Assembly (NCBI GenBank): GCA_038373885.1
Contig: JAWZYV010018289.1
Coordinates: 186,001-250,000 of the forward strand
Length of the DNA stretch: 64,000 nucleotides
Origin: Cheiracanthium punctorium
Taxonomy: Eukaryota > Arthropoda > Arachnida > Araneae > Cheiracanthiidae
Direction of reading: 5' to 3'
Both the position numbers and the translations under genes were made by a program. The notes beneath the pieces were generated by a model. It did not search any database, was not told the DNA's origin, and saw only the letters and a program-made list of their open reading frames with translations. Positions 1 through 10,494 of the stretch are shown here, one piece after another (position 1 is the stretch's first letter; every line of letters begins with the position of its first letter).

Positions 1-723
1 TTGTATTTATAACTGAATACTATATTATATTTAAAAGAATAACTTTACACAAGAACACAAGATAAAAGTTCAACTCAATTTCTGCAGTAAAATTCCCATA
101 ACTGTTGATAAAAGTTATGAGGTGCCCCAATGTGCATTAGAAATTTCCACAGATTATCATTAGTATTGTGAACACTTATGTCAGATCACATTCATCAGAT
201 CCCTGATTAAGGGAGAAAAGGGATAACTGAGAAATATGAATTTCCACTAACTTGATTGTATTTTGAGATTTACTAGATTTTGAACCGAAATTTGTTCTTT
301 GCCTTTTTCTGTTTAAAACTCCTGGCTGGTGATGTTTTGTACACCCTGAAGGTGTACAAAATTATCAGTTTATACACACATTGCAATTACGTACCAGTGA
401 TCTCCCCAGAAATTTTTGTCAGCCAGGTGGCATTATAAAGCTGTCATGTATAATTTTATCAAATTAAAGCATTTGAAATGGTATTATGATTTTCCGGTTG
501 GGCAGTCAGTAAAACTTGCTGGGCAATGCACCCGGCCAAAAAGGCCCAGGGAGAGCCGTGTGTACTTATTACAAAAGCATTCGTATAAACAGAATTACAA
601 AATAGTGTTTCTGTTTATCAGTTTGCCTATCAACGTATTTTACATTTAGCGTACAATTAATAAGGTACCAATAATAGATATTTACTTACTGTTAATATAA
701 ATTTAGATTATTCCCAAATGTGA
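1..723. other. No gene seen; AT-rich flank
   Basis: I see no convincing coding region here. The 77-codon open frame at 416-649 has no recognisable motif and ends in low-complexity sequence. The only structure noted is a perfect hairpin at 335-361. Confidence 0.6.
335..361. repeat. Perfect hairpin, 11-bp stem, 5-nt loop
   Basis: TTTTGTACACC is followed by CTGAA and then its exact reverse complement GGTGTACAAAA. The sequence shows this directly. Its function is unknown; it may be a mobile-element terminus or chance. Confidence 0.7.
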
Positions 724-1590
724 TATATTAGTTGGGATGTAACAAATATTCAGCCACTATTTGGTGTTCGGCTGTTTTGTTGAATATTCGGTAAGCTGAA
801 TATTGCTACATATTCAGCTGAATAATTTCAGAACAAAGAGAAAAAATATTGGTACTTACGTATTATCCTGGCGGTCATTCTCACCAAACTATTTTTTCTT
901 CAAATGTGCAGTAGGGTGGATCGAAAAAACATTTTTCGAAATTCACCTTGCCTGAGTCATTATATGGTGCCAAACTAGCTGAAACCAACTGTCTCCAAAT
1001 TTCAACTTAAAATGTTGACATCTTGAGGTTCCACACCTCAAGTGAATGTTTATATTTGGCTTTTTTTCAAGTTTTCAATGATTTTTATGTAAAAAATATA
1101 TTTTTAAATTTAATATTTTACTAAATCATTCATTATTTTATAAAATAATATTAATGAATTACTTTCTCATTAATAAATTGTTTTATTGAAACGTTACTGC
1201 CAGATATCAGATCCAGAAATGGCTTTTTGTACATAAATTTTTTTTTTATGTACATAAAATTTTTTTTATAATTTGCTTTTAAGCAAATTATACTCTAAAA
1301 TCTGCTAGATGGCAGCGCGTGTTCTAATCTAACTATTATATCATAACCTAATAAGGCACGTCATTTTTGTGTGGATTTGTTTTTGCGATTGCCTTTGTTT
1401 CAACCACTTGTTTCTCCTTTGTAAGATTGAAGCAATACTTTTTATTAATTTTGATATATATTTAACAAAAAAATAATACGGAGTTTTGAATTTAAATATG
1501 ACCATAACTAGAAGTGAAACGTTTTGCAGTGTTTTCGGAATTCTAGTACTATTGAAAGAGACAGTGTTACCACCAACGTATTCTGATTAA

Positions 1591-2029
1591 ATGAAGCATT
1601 TCTTAATCACAAAAAATGATATACTGTGGAATAAAGGGAACAAAAAGGATCCTTTAGTAAAAGAGATCATCAAAATTATTTCTTTGGACGTTGAAAGAAT
1701 TTGGAAGAAAGCCTCCTTGCCAGTGGTAAGTCACCAAGAAGTAATTCTCCTTATTAAAAATTATAATAAAAGATATGATCACAACTTAATTCTATACAAG
1801 CAGGACAGTCTTTGTACACCATATACTTTGATGGAAGAAAGGACACAACTATTATGTAAGAAGTGAAGCTCTTTATATACTACTGTATCTGTGGAAGAGC
1901 ATATTGTTATGGTGTCAGAACCTGGTTCTGTTCACATAGGACATGTGACTCCGCATTCAGGCTCTAGTACTGATATTACCTGCAGCATCATCAACTTTGT
2001 TACACAGAAAGAGATTGCACTTTAGGATC
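1591..2029 (+). pseudogene. Amino-terminal part of putative transposase, decayed
   Basis: A 91-codon open stretch (1591-1866) contains SLDVERIWKKASLPVVS and a following basic helix-like segment (LIKNYNKRYDH). This resembles the start of a protein family I recall from many arthropod and cnidarian genomes, usually annotated as uncharacterised. After the stop at 1864-1866 the similarity continues in another frame and breaks exactly at 2029, where an inserted element begins. The matching continuation starts at 6604. The gene cannot encode a working protein. Family recognition is from memory of the pattern and needs a protein search. Confidence 0.55.
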
Positions 2030-2521
2030 CAGGGCTGCCAACATCTTTCAACCTTTATGTGTAGTACGAAGAATAAAAATGTGTAGTTTTCAATGTTTCA
2101 TGTGTAGTTGCGCGCTTTTGTTATACTAGATGCGCCTTGGGACCATGATATTTTGTATCACCTACACTAAAACACCCTGAAGTTATTGCATTATTGCCCT
2201 TAAAAACTAACTAAAAAAAAGTTACATTGAGAAAATAAAAATATGATACTTATTAATTAACAGCACAAATGCTACAAACAGATTCATTTTCTACATTATC
2301 AATTGCTAATTGGCCCACATTCAAAATACATCCTACTTTGATTTTTGGTGCAAAAAATGCCGTTTTTGACGGCGCCAAAGAAACAAAGTAGCTGTGAGCA
2401 TTTTCAAACGTGTTTTCCAACTGAATACACTGCTAAAATTTGAATATTTGTTATAAGAATTTAGGGTAAAGAATCTAAACAACACAAATTTAAAAAATAT
2501 TAACTATCAATTGATTTTTAT

Positions 2522-2535
<14 letters not shown>

Positions 2536-2552
<17 letters not shown>

Positions 2553-2557
2553 GGGGG
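2536..2557 (+). repeat. Run of 22 G after a (TG)n tract
   Basis: A TG-dinucleotide tract at 2521-2535 runs straight into 22 uninterrupted G residues. It lies inside the 2030-6238 element. Such a run can form G-quadruplex DNA and its length is prone to assembly error. Confidence 0.85.
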
Positions 2558-3304
2558 AGAGAGGCTCCGCAACCCTCAATCCAGCGTTTCATTTTAACGA
2601 TAAAAATTATCGAAAAACTAAAAAATAACAACAAAAAGAATTAAAAAATGTTAAGAAAACGTTGTGAAAAAGAATAAAAACGGAATGTAGTGCAGAATTT
2701 ATTCGCATTTCCAGAAAAACGTCAAATACATTTATCGCTAATTTTGGAGCCAAAAAAAAAAGTAGGATGTATATTGAAGCTTAGCCCTTTTGGCCCGCAA
2801 TCTTTTTTTTTTTTTCTTTCGCCTCAACTGATACGTTACTGCACTACTCAACTGCAAACGTTAATTCCGTTATTTTAACATAGCGAGAAACCACGGAGTC
2901 CTATAAAGTAGCACGTGCACGCGGTATACTAAACTAGAGATGGCCAATGATTCGATGAGTCGAATCAGTGATTCGAATCTTGGTACTGAGTGGCTCAGTC
3001 TTTACACTCACTCTCTACTGATTCGAATCTCAATACCTCAAGGGAAATACATTCCAAGTGCGAAGGGAAGAAAAACTTATTTTCCCTTTGCCGTTCCCAG
3101 AGATTTTCCCTTACTCTTTCAACTCTTTTCGACTCTTTACGACTCTTTTCGACTCTTTACGACTCTGAGTCGATAGATGATTTGAAACAGTAAATGAGTG
3201 GGTGTGGGTGAGTTGGTCACTGAGTTGGTGCAGCAACGAATCTTTACTGATTCAGTGTTTCGCTCTGTTTCGGTGATTGTATACTATCGTTGAGATTCGT
3301 TAGT

Positions 3305-3470
3305 TTTTCGAATCTTCTATCGACTCAGAGTCGAAAGGAGCCGAAAGAGTTGAAAGGATGTTTCATTTAATTGGAGGGGTTTTTTCGAATCTTCTATCGA
3401 CTCAGAGTCGAAAGGAGTCGAAAAGAGTTGAAAGGATGTTTCATTTAATTGAAGTTTTTTTTTCGAATCT
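3305..3470. repeat. Tandem repeat, ~77-bp unit, two copies plus start of a third
   Basis: Units beginning TTTTCGAATCTTC occur at 3305 and 3382, and the start of a third at 3460. Each unit contains CGACTCAGAGTCG, itself a palindrome, and ends in a shared AT-rich stretch. The open frame at 3358-3654 that crosses it is a by-product of the repeat. Confidence 0.85.
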
Positions 3471-3728
3471 TTGGTGTTTCATTTCTTGGTTGGTGGTCGG
3501 ATTTAAAGTTTTATCTGTCTGTGGGTGTGGAGTGGGTCGAACATCGTTTGCTTTTGGCGGGGGGCATAGGCGTTACTTCCTAAGGGCAAGAGGGGTCAAT
3601 CTCCCCCCCGAAAAAAAAATTAAGAAAATCCCTCCTTCCAACTTGTCTGGCTGATTTAATATTTGTTTAAAATTTAATGAAACATCCCTTTTCTACTTTT
3701 AACTTCAATATATGTCCCCCTGCCCCCA

Positions 3729-3733
<5 letters not shown>

Positions 3734-3772
<39 letters not shown>
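3734..3772 (+). repeat. Poly-A tract of 39 bases
   Basis: An uninterrupted A run follows CACCCTC. No target duplication was found that would make it a retroposon tail. Confidence 0.9.
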
Positions 3773-3773
<1 letters not shown>

Positions 3774-4296
3774 GGAACGTTAAGTTTACATGGTGGCGGA
3801 TTTTCATGTGAAGGGAAATAGAATGAAATAAAGTTAGGATTGTGCTTGTCACTTTTAATGAAGGATACAGGGGCGGTATTAAGCGCTCTCACAAAAGGAC
3901 TTTGTAGTAAGCAAAATAACATTTCGCTTTATTGCAGCAGATTTCGTTTTTTTTTTTTTTTTTACCTTGTTTTTCGTTTAAGGGGAATGATTTTATTTTC
4001 TTTCGTAATTCAGAGAAATACAAAATAGGGTCTAAAGCAGTGGCGTAGTTAGTGTTATTGACAGTGGCGTAGCCAGGATTTTATTTCGGGGTGGGCTGGG
4101 TATCAAATTTAAAGATAAAGTTCAATTGTAAGCTAAGTAAAGGGTCCCATTTTTTTTGGGGGGGGGGCAGCAGCCCCTCAGTAGGACTGGGCCAAAAATC
4201 GACATATCGGTTTTATTTCAACATCAAATATCCGATATTCCCATTTTCATTTCAGTGAAATCTCGAATTCGATAAAGGGCAAAAATACAGGCCGGC

Positions 4297-4465
4297 CAGG
4301 GGCGTAGCCAGAAATTTTTCATGGGGGGGGGGTTATGACTACTGCAACTCATATATATGTATACGTGTGTATGATAATGTAGTGAAGAATATACATTTTG
4401 TATGGCAAAAAATTCCTCATGGGGGGTTATGACCCCCCTAACCCCCCCCCTTGGCTACGCCTCTG
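4297..4465. mobile_element. GGCGTAGCCA-type MITE, copy A
   Basis: The termini CAGGGGCGTAGCCA (4297) and TGGCTACGCCTCTG (ending 4465) are inverted. A perfect 8-bp duplication AGGCCGGC flanks it (4289-4296 and 4466-4473). Its core, including TACATTTTGTATGGCAAAA, matches the copies at 17258 and 32272 in reverse. Size about 170 bp, no coding. hAT-type by duplication length. Confidence 0.9.
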
Positions 4466-4570
4466 AGGCCGGCGATAAGAAAATCCTGAGATCAATACCA
4501 GCTTGTGATGCTTTTGCTACTGCTTTCTCTCGGAAAGCTTCTTCTTCTCTCATCGCAGAAAAAACAGCTC

Positions 4571-5393
4571 CATGGTTTATTAGTCTAATTACCATAATTA
4601 ATTAACGTATATCTCGGAACCTATCCACCGGAGCGCGTTTTTATTGATTCTCGACCCCCCCTAGACTCAACACCCCACCGATACTTAAAATTTCGAATGC
4701 TTTGACACCAAACTTAACCTTTTAATCTTACAGGCCCAGGGGGTCATACGAAGCTCCCCTATATTTTCAATTTGGGCATTTTAAACACTAGCCTCCTCCG
4801 ACGGCATCTCCAAAGTCTGGAAACCATCCCAGAGCCAATTTCTACATGTTTGCAGTCCTTTTAAGCCTCAATCATGGTTAATTAGTCTAATTACCATAAT
4901 TAATTAACGTATATCTCGGAAACTATCCATCGGAGCGCGTTTTTATTGATTCTCGACCCCCCCTAGACAACCCCCATCGATACATAAAATTTCGAATACT
5001 TTGACACCAAACTTAACCTTTTAATCTTACAGGCCCAGGGGGTCATACGAAGCTCCCCTATATTTTCAATTTGGGCATTTTAAACACTAGCCTCCTCCGG
5101 CGGCAACTCCAAAGTCTGGAAACCATCCCAGAGCCAATTTCTACATGTTTGCAGTCCTTTTAAGCCTCAATCATGGTTAATTAGTCTAATTACCATAATT
5201 AATTAACGTATATCTCGGAAACTATCCATCGGAGCGTGTTTCTATTGATTCTCGACCCCCCCTAGACGTACACCCCCATCGATACATAAAATTTCGAATA
5301 CTTTGACACCAAACTTAACCTTTTAATCTTACAGGCCCAGGGGGTCATACGAAGCTCCCCTGTATTTTCATTTCGGGCAGTTTAAACACTAGT
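4571..5393 (+). repeat. Tandem array, ~300-bp unit, about 2.7 copies
   Basis: Units starting CATGGTTTATTAGTCTAATT (4571) and CATGGTTAATTAGTCTAATT (4873 and 5172) repeat with spacings of 302 and 299 bp. The third unit stops near 5393. The copies are nearly identical, including a CGACCCCCCCTAGAC stretch, suggesting recent amplification inside the hAT-like element. Confidence 0.92.
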
Positions 5394-6242
5394 TTTACTG
5401 GAGCAAGGAGAGAGAGATGCTAACTGCCCGAGAACTCAGCGGAGAAGAAACCCGATGAATGGGTGAAGGGTGTTTAAATAGTACGGCTTTCGGCGCAGAG
5501 AGAGGGAAAATTTCTTTAGTTGTTTTATTGATTCAAGATTCGAATCACGATCGACACGTAGTGAGTGAGTCGAGATTCGAATCAGTAAAATGAGTCGAAC
5601 CGCCCATCTCTATACTAAACCAAAATGATAACAGCAACGGATAAATAAACTATACGTCTAAAGAATGCCAAAGCACGCGACTTAGTTCGCAATGATAGTT
5701 CAATCCGTTCGTGCGCAATTCATATTTATTTCCTATAGCACAAAGTAGAGAGGGAACCGAGAAGTTTCAGCGCACGCACGATCAAGGAAAATAGATGATG
5801 TGCGCACCCCGTATTTCTGTTGCCCAAGCCCAACGGGAGCCCAACATGGTAGGAACGGTAGCTTTCGTTGACGTCAAGAAAGCCGTCTGAGCAGAGTCAT
5901 CCCATTGGCCAAGATCCATTAGCGAACGTTTCCGTGGCTGGGAAGAGAGCCAAGGAGTCGAAAAATCTTAAGGCCAGCTAACTTGCGCCAACGTAAGTCG
6001 ATTACTTGGCAGGTGTGCGCAGATATCTTTCTATCCACGTACAAAACATAAAATAAGATAGGGATATTGAAATATAAAAAAATACCAAATTTAATAAGAT
6101 GGTACATTTTTGGCTGTAGATTTCTTTACCTTGAAAAAGATGGAAAAAAGCGTAGTTCTCAACATGCGTTGCGTAGAGCGTAGAAAAAGTAAACAATGCG
6201 TAGTTACTACGCCAAATGCATAATAGTTGGCAGCCCTGAGGA

Positions 6243-6595
6243 TAGCGTTGCCAGGTGTCCGGATAAAGCCGGACATAGTTAGGCTTTTTGATTGCGTGTC
6301 CGGCCAAACTTAACGGTGTCCAGCTTTTGTTAGGCTTTTTACTGGTGACTCTGGCTGACTAGTAATAAAGTACTTGAACTGATTTGTCATTCGATGTTAT
6401 TAATATTTCATTAGAATTTAACAAGATTCATGGTAATAATCAAAAAAGCTTGATTTTACATACAATTTTTTTGTTGTACCTATTAATACTGAGACAAAAT
6501 CCTCAATATTGTAGGCTGTCCGGCCTTTTTACCCAAATGTCCGGCCAAAGTGGCTGGTCTGTCCGGCTATTTGGTTGGGGGACCTGGCAACCCTA
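6243..6595. mobile_element. hAT-like MITE, TAGSGTTGCCAGG family, copy A
   Basis: The left tip is TAGCGTTGCCAGGT and the right tip, reverse-complemented, TAGGGTTGCCAGGT. The perfect 8-bp duplication is CCTGAGGA (6235-6242 and 6596-6603). It carries CCGGACATAGTTAGG-type sequence shared with copy B at 27233-27564. It landed exactly across the right border of the 2030-6238 element, so it is younger than that element. Confidence 0.88.
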
Positions 6596-6603
6596 CCTGA
6601 GGA

Positions 6604-7674
6604 TCTTGTTGCCGCTGGGTGAGATGCACCGAAAGTCAACATTGGGAAGAAAAATGGCGTAGTTAGACAGCTTGAAATCTTTGTTGGCCATAAATTGCAC
6701 TGGTTTGTATGCTTATTGCATACTAATTAACTACCTCTTCGCCACCTTTTCCATAAGATTGACGGAAAGACATCTGGGCCACACCAGTTTTCTGGAACAA
6801 TAGGAAAATTTCTGGAAACGTATGAAACGTTTGCTGTGACAAATTTTGTTTCTATTCCTGTTGCTCCTGAAATTGATAAAAAAGACCCCAGTACAGACCA
6901 AAAGTACCTCTTCGATATTTCTAGGGCAGTATGCTCGGGATAATGCCATCGAGATTTGGGAAACAGAAGTCCAGGAAGGATGTCTCATTCAAGCTGACTC
7001 GCTAAAGCGAACTGAATACTGCACTTGTACGTATCGACTGCCAAACCAACAGAATGCTTTAAACTCCTAGTAGACTATGTGATGAAAGTGTACGTGCCAT
7101 CCTGGTTAGAAATAAAGAAAATCTCAGGAGCTACTCATGGAGCATGGAATGATGAAAAGAAGTCCATGTCTTCCCAGAAGATAAGTGAATCATTCATGAA
7201 ATTATTCAGAGGAACTCTTATTTTGCTCATTCTGAAAATATTCTGTTGGCAATGCTGTTTGATGAATGATCACATGTTTGGGAAATTGACCTAAGAAGAA
7301 TATTGAAAGCAAGAAAAATTGACTGGAAGGGAAAAATATGCCAATTTGATCTTCTAAATATAAATTTCAAAGCAGAGTAGTATTTTCAAATGATTCATTG
7401 GGACAATCCTTTGGAAGCACCAGCTACCATGAACCTCAGTGACGAAGACGTAGCAAGTATGATCAGAAGCGGTTCAGAATTTGAAATAGAGAAGCTCCCT
7501 TGCCCTTCTCAAGCAGTAGAAAGGCATGTAAGACTACTAACGCAAGCATCATTGGTAACATGTGGAGCAAAAGCCAGAGATGGATACATTCGTTGTGGAA
7601 TCAAATCACGAAAGGAACTACCAAAGTTCATTATTTTGCCCGGCATGTGGACTCCAAAATTGAAGACTGATTAA
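6604..7674 (+). pseudogene. Carboxy-terminal part of putative transposase, decayed
   Basis: After removal of the inserts, the frame interrupted at 2029 resumes here. One frame reads, with scattered stops, VRQLEIFVGHKLHWFVCLLH, then LPLRHLFHKIDGKTSGP, FSGTIGKFLETYET and PSTDQKYLFDIS. The final open stretch (7390-7674) contains LSDEDVASMI, PSQAVERHVRLLTQAS and ARDGYIRCGIKSRK. This order of blocks matches, from memory, an uncharacterised protein family common in arthropods. Stops (the TAA before LPLRHL, the TGA at 6630s) and frameshifts make it non-functional. Its position between the inverted repeats at 912 and 8187 makes it the likely transposase of that element. Confidence 0.6.
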
Positions 7675-8373
7675 AATAAAGTGTTTTATTAGTCAATAAT
7701 ACTCGAAAGGTAAATTTGGTATCATTTCCTTTTCTGTATTAGTGTGCTTTCTGAATATTAATTGTCTTTAAAAATGAAGTAATATGTAAATATTTAATAA
7801 CTATGTATTCAAAATATACCCCAAAACTTATGATGCTCGGTTGCAAGTTAGTGACTTTTTTTTTCCTTCTTTCTTTTCTTTTGTTTTTTGTTTGTTAACG
7901 GCAATAAAACATTGCCGTACTGTTTCTTTCAGTAGTTAGAACTGTTTTTGAGTCAGAAAATAAAGTTATTGTAAACATTAAAATTAAATTTTAAAAAATT
8001 AATTTTTTTTTTTACTTTTTACGTTAACATTCCTTTTTTTGAGCCCAGTGTGGAACCTGAAGACAATCAGTTAATGGACTAGAATTTTTTTTCTGTGACT
8101 TTTTTGCCATACAGCACCATTTGTTAAGTCAGGCTATATTAAAATGAAAAAAAAATTTTTTTTTTTGGCCATTTTCACTCCACCCTAATGTGCAGGCAAA
8201 CTGTTGCCAATCGTATTCCAAACGATCAGTAATTCCATGGGTCCGGCACTTATCTCGATGAAAATTCGCTCGTCTTGGCAGACCACCAGGATAATACGCA
8301 AGAACCAAAATATTTTTAACATGTATTTTTAAATACATTTACAAATAATATTGCTTAGTTATAGTTCAATATA

Positions 8374-9691
8374 CAGTGAAACCTGTTTTTAAAGACCACC
8401 ACTGGGACCAAGAAAATGTGGTCTTTAAGGGGGGTCGGTCTTTGAATTCAGGTAATACGATACATTTTGACAAAATTTTAAGCGTACTTTATTTTATCAA
8501 CAGAATTGGAAATTATTTGATAATTGCCTGATTATCACTGAAAAGGCTTTTATATCGATATAACATAATAAAAAGCATGTGTGTACTTACTTTTTTATAA
8601 TACATGTAAAGAAAGACAGTGAGATTTGTAAATATTTCAATAAATGGAATTAGAATATGTTTAAATTTTTAAAAAATTGAAAAACATAATTATGGATATT
8701 ATTTTCCACGATGGAATTATTGAAATCATTATCCCTCTCATCTTCAAGGCATTCTTCATGTTCTAATGGCTCCTTTTCGAATTTAAAACTGCATCGTTTA
8801 AAACATTTCTGAATTGTTGTTGCACTTATATTTTGCCAAGCTTGCATTGACCATACAATAGCATTTAAAACAGTAATTTGTTTCAGGGCACTTTGAAACG
8901 GTATCTGCTTATTATTTAGCAAACCCAGACAATAGTCCATCTGTAGTTCACGGAACTGCCTTTTAAATGACTATTATCCCTTGATCTATGGGTTGGAGTT
9001 TTGCTGTAGTGTTTGGAGGAAGAAACGTAAACTTTACATTCTCTAACACTATGTCAGGATGGGATGATGCATTGTCAAGGAACACTAAAACCTCCCTGTT
9101 TTCCTTTTTCATTTTGAAATCAAATGATTTCATGTATGTTTCAAATATAGTGGATGTCATCCAAGCTTTCTTGTTAAAGAAATATTTAACATCCATGTTT
9201 TCAATTTTTGTGATGGAGTTATTTTTCGAAGAAATGTTTTAAAAGAAGAAATTGTGCTGAACGATTCACTGTAATGTCTGAATACATAACATTCTATTTT
9301 CAGTAAATATCCTCCAAGAAGCAGTAACACAAGTAACTGCGTGCATGCCGTTATTGCGTTCAGTGATTCCATGAACTATTTAGTGACTGGAAGCTGTGTT
9401 ACAACTCAATTAAACAAGTGTCAACTTTCGTTTTCATCATACCGTGTGATTGCTGATCATCCGAACAACGAACTTACTCAAATAGGGGAAAATAAGAATT
9501 TTTTTAAGAATTCGCGGTCGTTAAAATAGGATTTTAAATAAATTTGTTTCTTATGCATAGCGGTCGTTGGTCGCGTCTGGCAGGTGGTCGTTTAAAAAGG
9601 AAAATAAACCATTATTTATAATTATATGGTACTCGGGACCGCTAAGACATGGTCGTCAAGACCAGGTGGTCGTTCAACACAGGTTTTACTG
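8374..9691 (-). mobile_element. pogo/Tigger-like DNA transposon, internally deleted
   Basis: The termini CAGTGAAACCTGT (8374) and ACAGGTTTTACTG (ending 9691) are inverted, followed inward by GACCACC motifs at both ends, with TA on both outer sides (8372-8373 and 9692-9693). The size is 1318 bp, too short for a full pogo-type element. It encodes the carboxy-terminal part of a DDE_1 transposase on the minus strand. Confidence 0.88.
8650..9372 (-). pseudogene. DDE_1 (Tigger/jerky-type) transposase fragment
   Basis: Minus-strand frames encode KKAWMTSTIFETYMKSF, then VLVFLDNASSHPD (second catalytic Asp) and LPPNTTAKLQPIDQGII (third Asp), followed by an acidic tail (8650-8940). These are the typical blocks of the DDE_1 superfamily, found in pogo/Tigger transposases. 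The reading frame shifts near 9180 and again near 8950. The helix-turn-helix and CENP-B-like amino-terminal domains are missing. It is a relic, not a host jerky gene, because matching terminal repeats flank it. Confidence 0.85.
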
Positions 9692-9799
9692 TATTAATTT
9701 CATATTATAAAATATCCTGAGTCGTTGAATTTTAAGCTGAATGAAACAATCTAATGCAGCATTTCCCAACAGGTGGGGCGTGTCTCCCTTGAGGGGAGG

Positions 9800-9948
9800 T
9801 GGTCATTCCCGCCAAACTATTTTTTCGACAAATGTGAAGGCAAACTGTACCAGTTGTTTCCAAACCATCAAAAACTCCATGCGTTCAGCATTTATCTTGG
9901 TGAAAAATCGCTCGGCTTGGCAGACCGCAGGGATAATACGTAAGTACC
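9800..9948. mobile_element. Short palindromic element, copy 2 (uninterrupted, left tip lost)
   Basis: The sequence reads GGTCATTCCCGCCAAACTATT, passes straight through AAATGTGAAGGCAAACTG without an insertion, and ends GGATAATACGTAAGTACC. It is the empty-site reference that defines the 912-8187 insertion. The first ~20 bases of the left terminus are replaced by unrelated sequence. Confidence 0.82.
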
Positions 9949-10494
9949 GGCTTTTCCACTTGGTGACACAACTTGGCTTGATTTTCTACATTTCTTTATG
10001 GGGTGGGGTGTAGGAGGAATATTTACAGATCCTCAATTACTAACATAATTTTGAAAAGCTGCTATATATGTTTTGCTTAGAGGCTGTAAACCCAAAGCAT
10101 GATGTGATTATACGCAGTTACCAGATTAATCACATTCACCATAGCATATTTACTAAATTAATTACAAATATCTCAAAATATAATTATGCTGCTATTAATG
10201 TTTAACTTTGTAAAAGATATTTTTTCATGGCCAAGATTTTTCAGTTTTACAGATAATATACTGTTGTGGGTTTTTAAGTACCTACAAATAATATAAAATG
10301 AATTTTAATTAGTCTTTATTTATTATTTAATTAAAAATTCGAAAAACGACATTTTATTTACAATTAAAATGACATTTTAAAATATTTAATATTCTTCCTA
10401 AACTATGTGCAGAATATTCGGTATTCGGCTTGAGCTATTGGCCGAATATTCGGTATTCGGTCAAATCATTCTTCGTTACATTTCTATAGATTAG

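Larger units (their letters stand above)
2935..5612. mobile_element. hAT-like non-autonomous element with internal minisatellites
   Basis: The termini TAGAGATGG (2935) and CCATCTCTA (ending 5612) are inverted repeats, followed inward by TCGAATC/GATTCGA-rich sequence at both ends. A perfect 8-bp duplication TACTAAAC sits at 2927-2934 and 5613-5620. The TAGAGATG-type tip plus 8-bp duplication is typical of hAT elements. Inside are a 77-bp tandem repeat (3305-3470), a 39-A run (3734-3772), a small MITE (4297-4465) and a 300-bp tandem array (4571-5393). No transposase frame is visible. Confidence 0.8.
2030..6238. mobile_element. Element with CAGGGCTGCCAAC termini, inserted in the transposase frame
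   Basis: A perfect 13-bp inverted repeat, CAGGGCTGCCAAC at 2030 and GTTGGCAGCCCTG ending at 6238, is followed inward by similar GTGTAGT/GCGTAGT-rich sequence at both ends. The direct repeat AGGATC flanks it: 2024-2029 on the left and, after removing the later insert 6243-6595 and its duplication, immediately after CCCTG on the right. Six bases is unusual for hAT, so the superfamily is open. Without the nested 2935-5612 element it is about 1.5 kb and non-coding. Confidence 0.6.
912..8187 (+). mobile_element. DNA transposon with 8-bp target duplication carrying an uncharacterised arthropod protein family
   Basis: Terminal inverted repeats begin TAGGGTGGATCG on the left and, reverse-complemented, TAGGGTGGAGTG on the right. 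They are flanked by a perfect 8-bp duplication ATGTGCAG (904-911 and 8188-8195). Sibling copies of the host MITE at 9800 and 26863 show the site without this insertion. The element carries two halves of a decayed reading frame (1591-2029 and 6604-7674), separated by later insertions. Eight-base duplications fit hAT or P-type elements; the superfamily is not settled. Confidence 0.8.
851..8306. mobile_element. Short palindromic element, copy 1, split by a 7.3-kb insertion
   Basis: The termini are GGTACTTACGTATTATCC at 851 and, reverse-complemented, GGTTCTTGCGTATTATCC at 8306. The two halves (851-911 and 8188-8306) align with the uninterrupted copies at 9800-9948 and, in reverse, 26863-27033. 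The original length was therefore about 170 bp. No coding capacity is seen; it is a MITE. Confidence 0.8.
732..10486. mobile_element. Outermost hAT-like element of the left nest
   Basis: The left end reads TTGGGATGTAAC followed by repeated ATTCGG/ATTCAG motifs. The right end, reverse-complemented, reads TAGAAATGTAACG followed by the same ATTCGG-rich sequence. The flanking 8-mers TATATTAG (724-731) and TAGATTAG (10487-10494) differ at one base, consistent with an aged 8-bp target duplication as hAT elements make. No transposase of its own is visible, so it is probably a small non-autonomous element swollen to 9.7 kb by later insertions. The termini are imperfect, so the call is an inference. 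Confidence 0.55.

Noticed and set aside
3667..3922. Minus-strand frames with long Phe runs
   Set aside because: Translation of the poly-A tract at 3734-3772.
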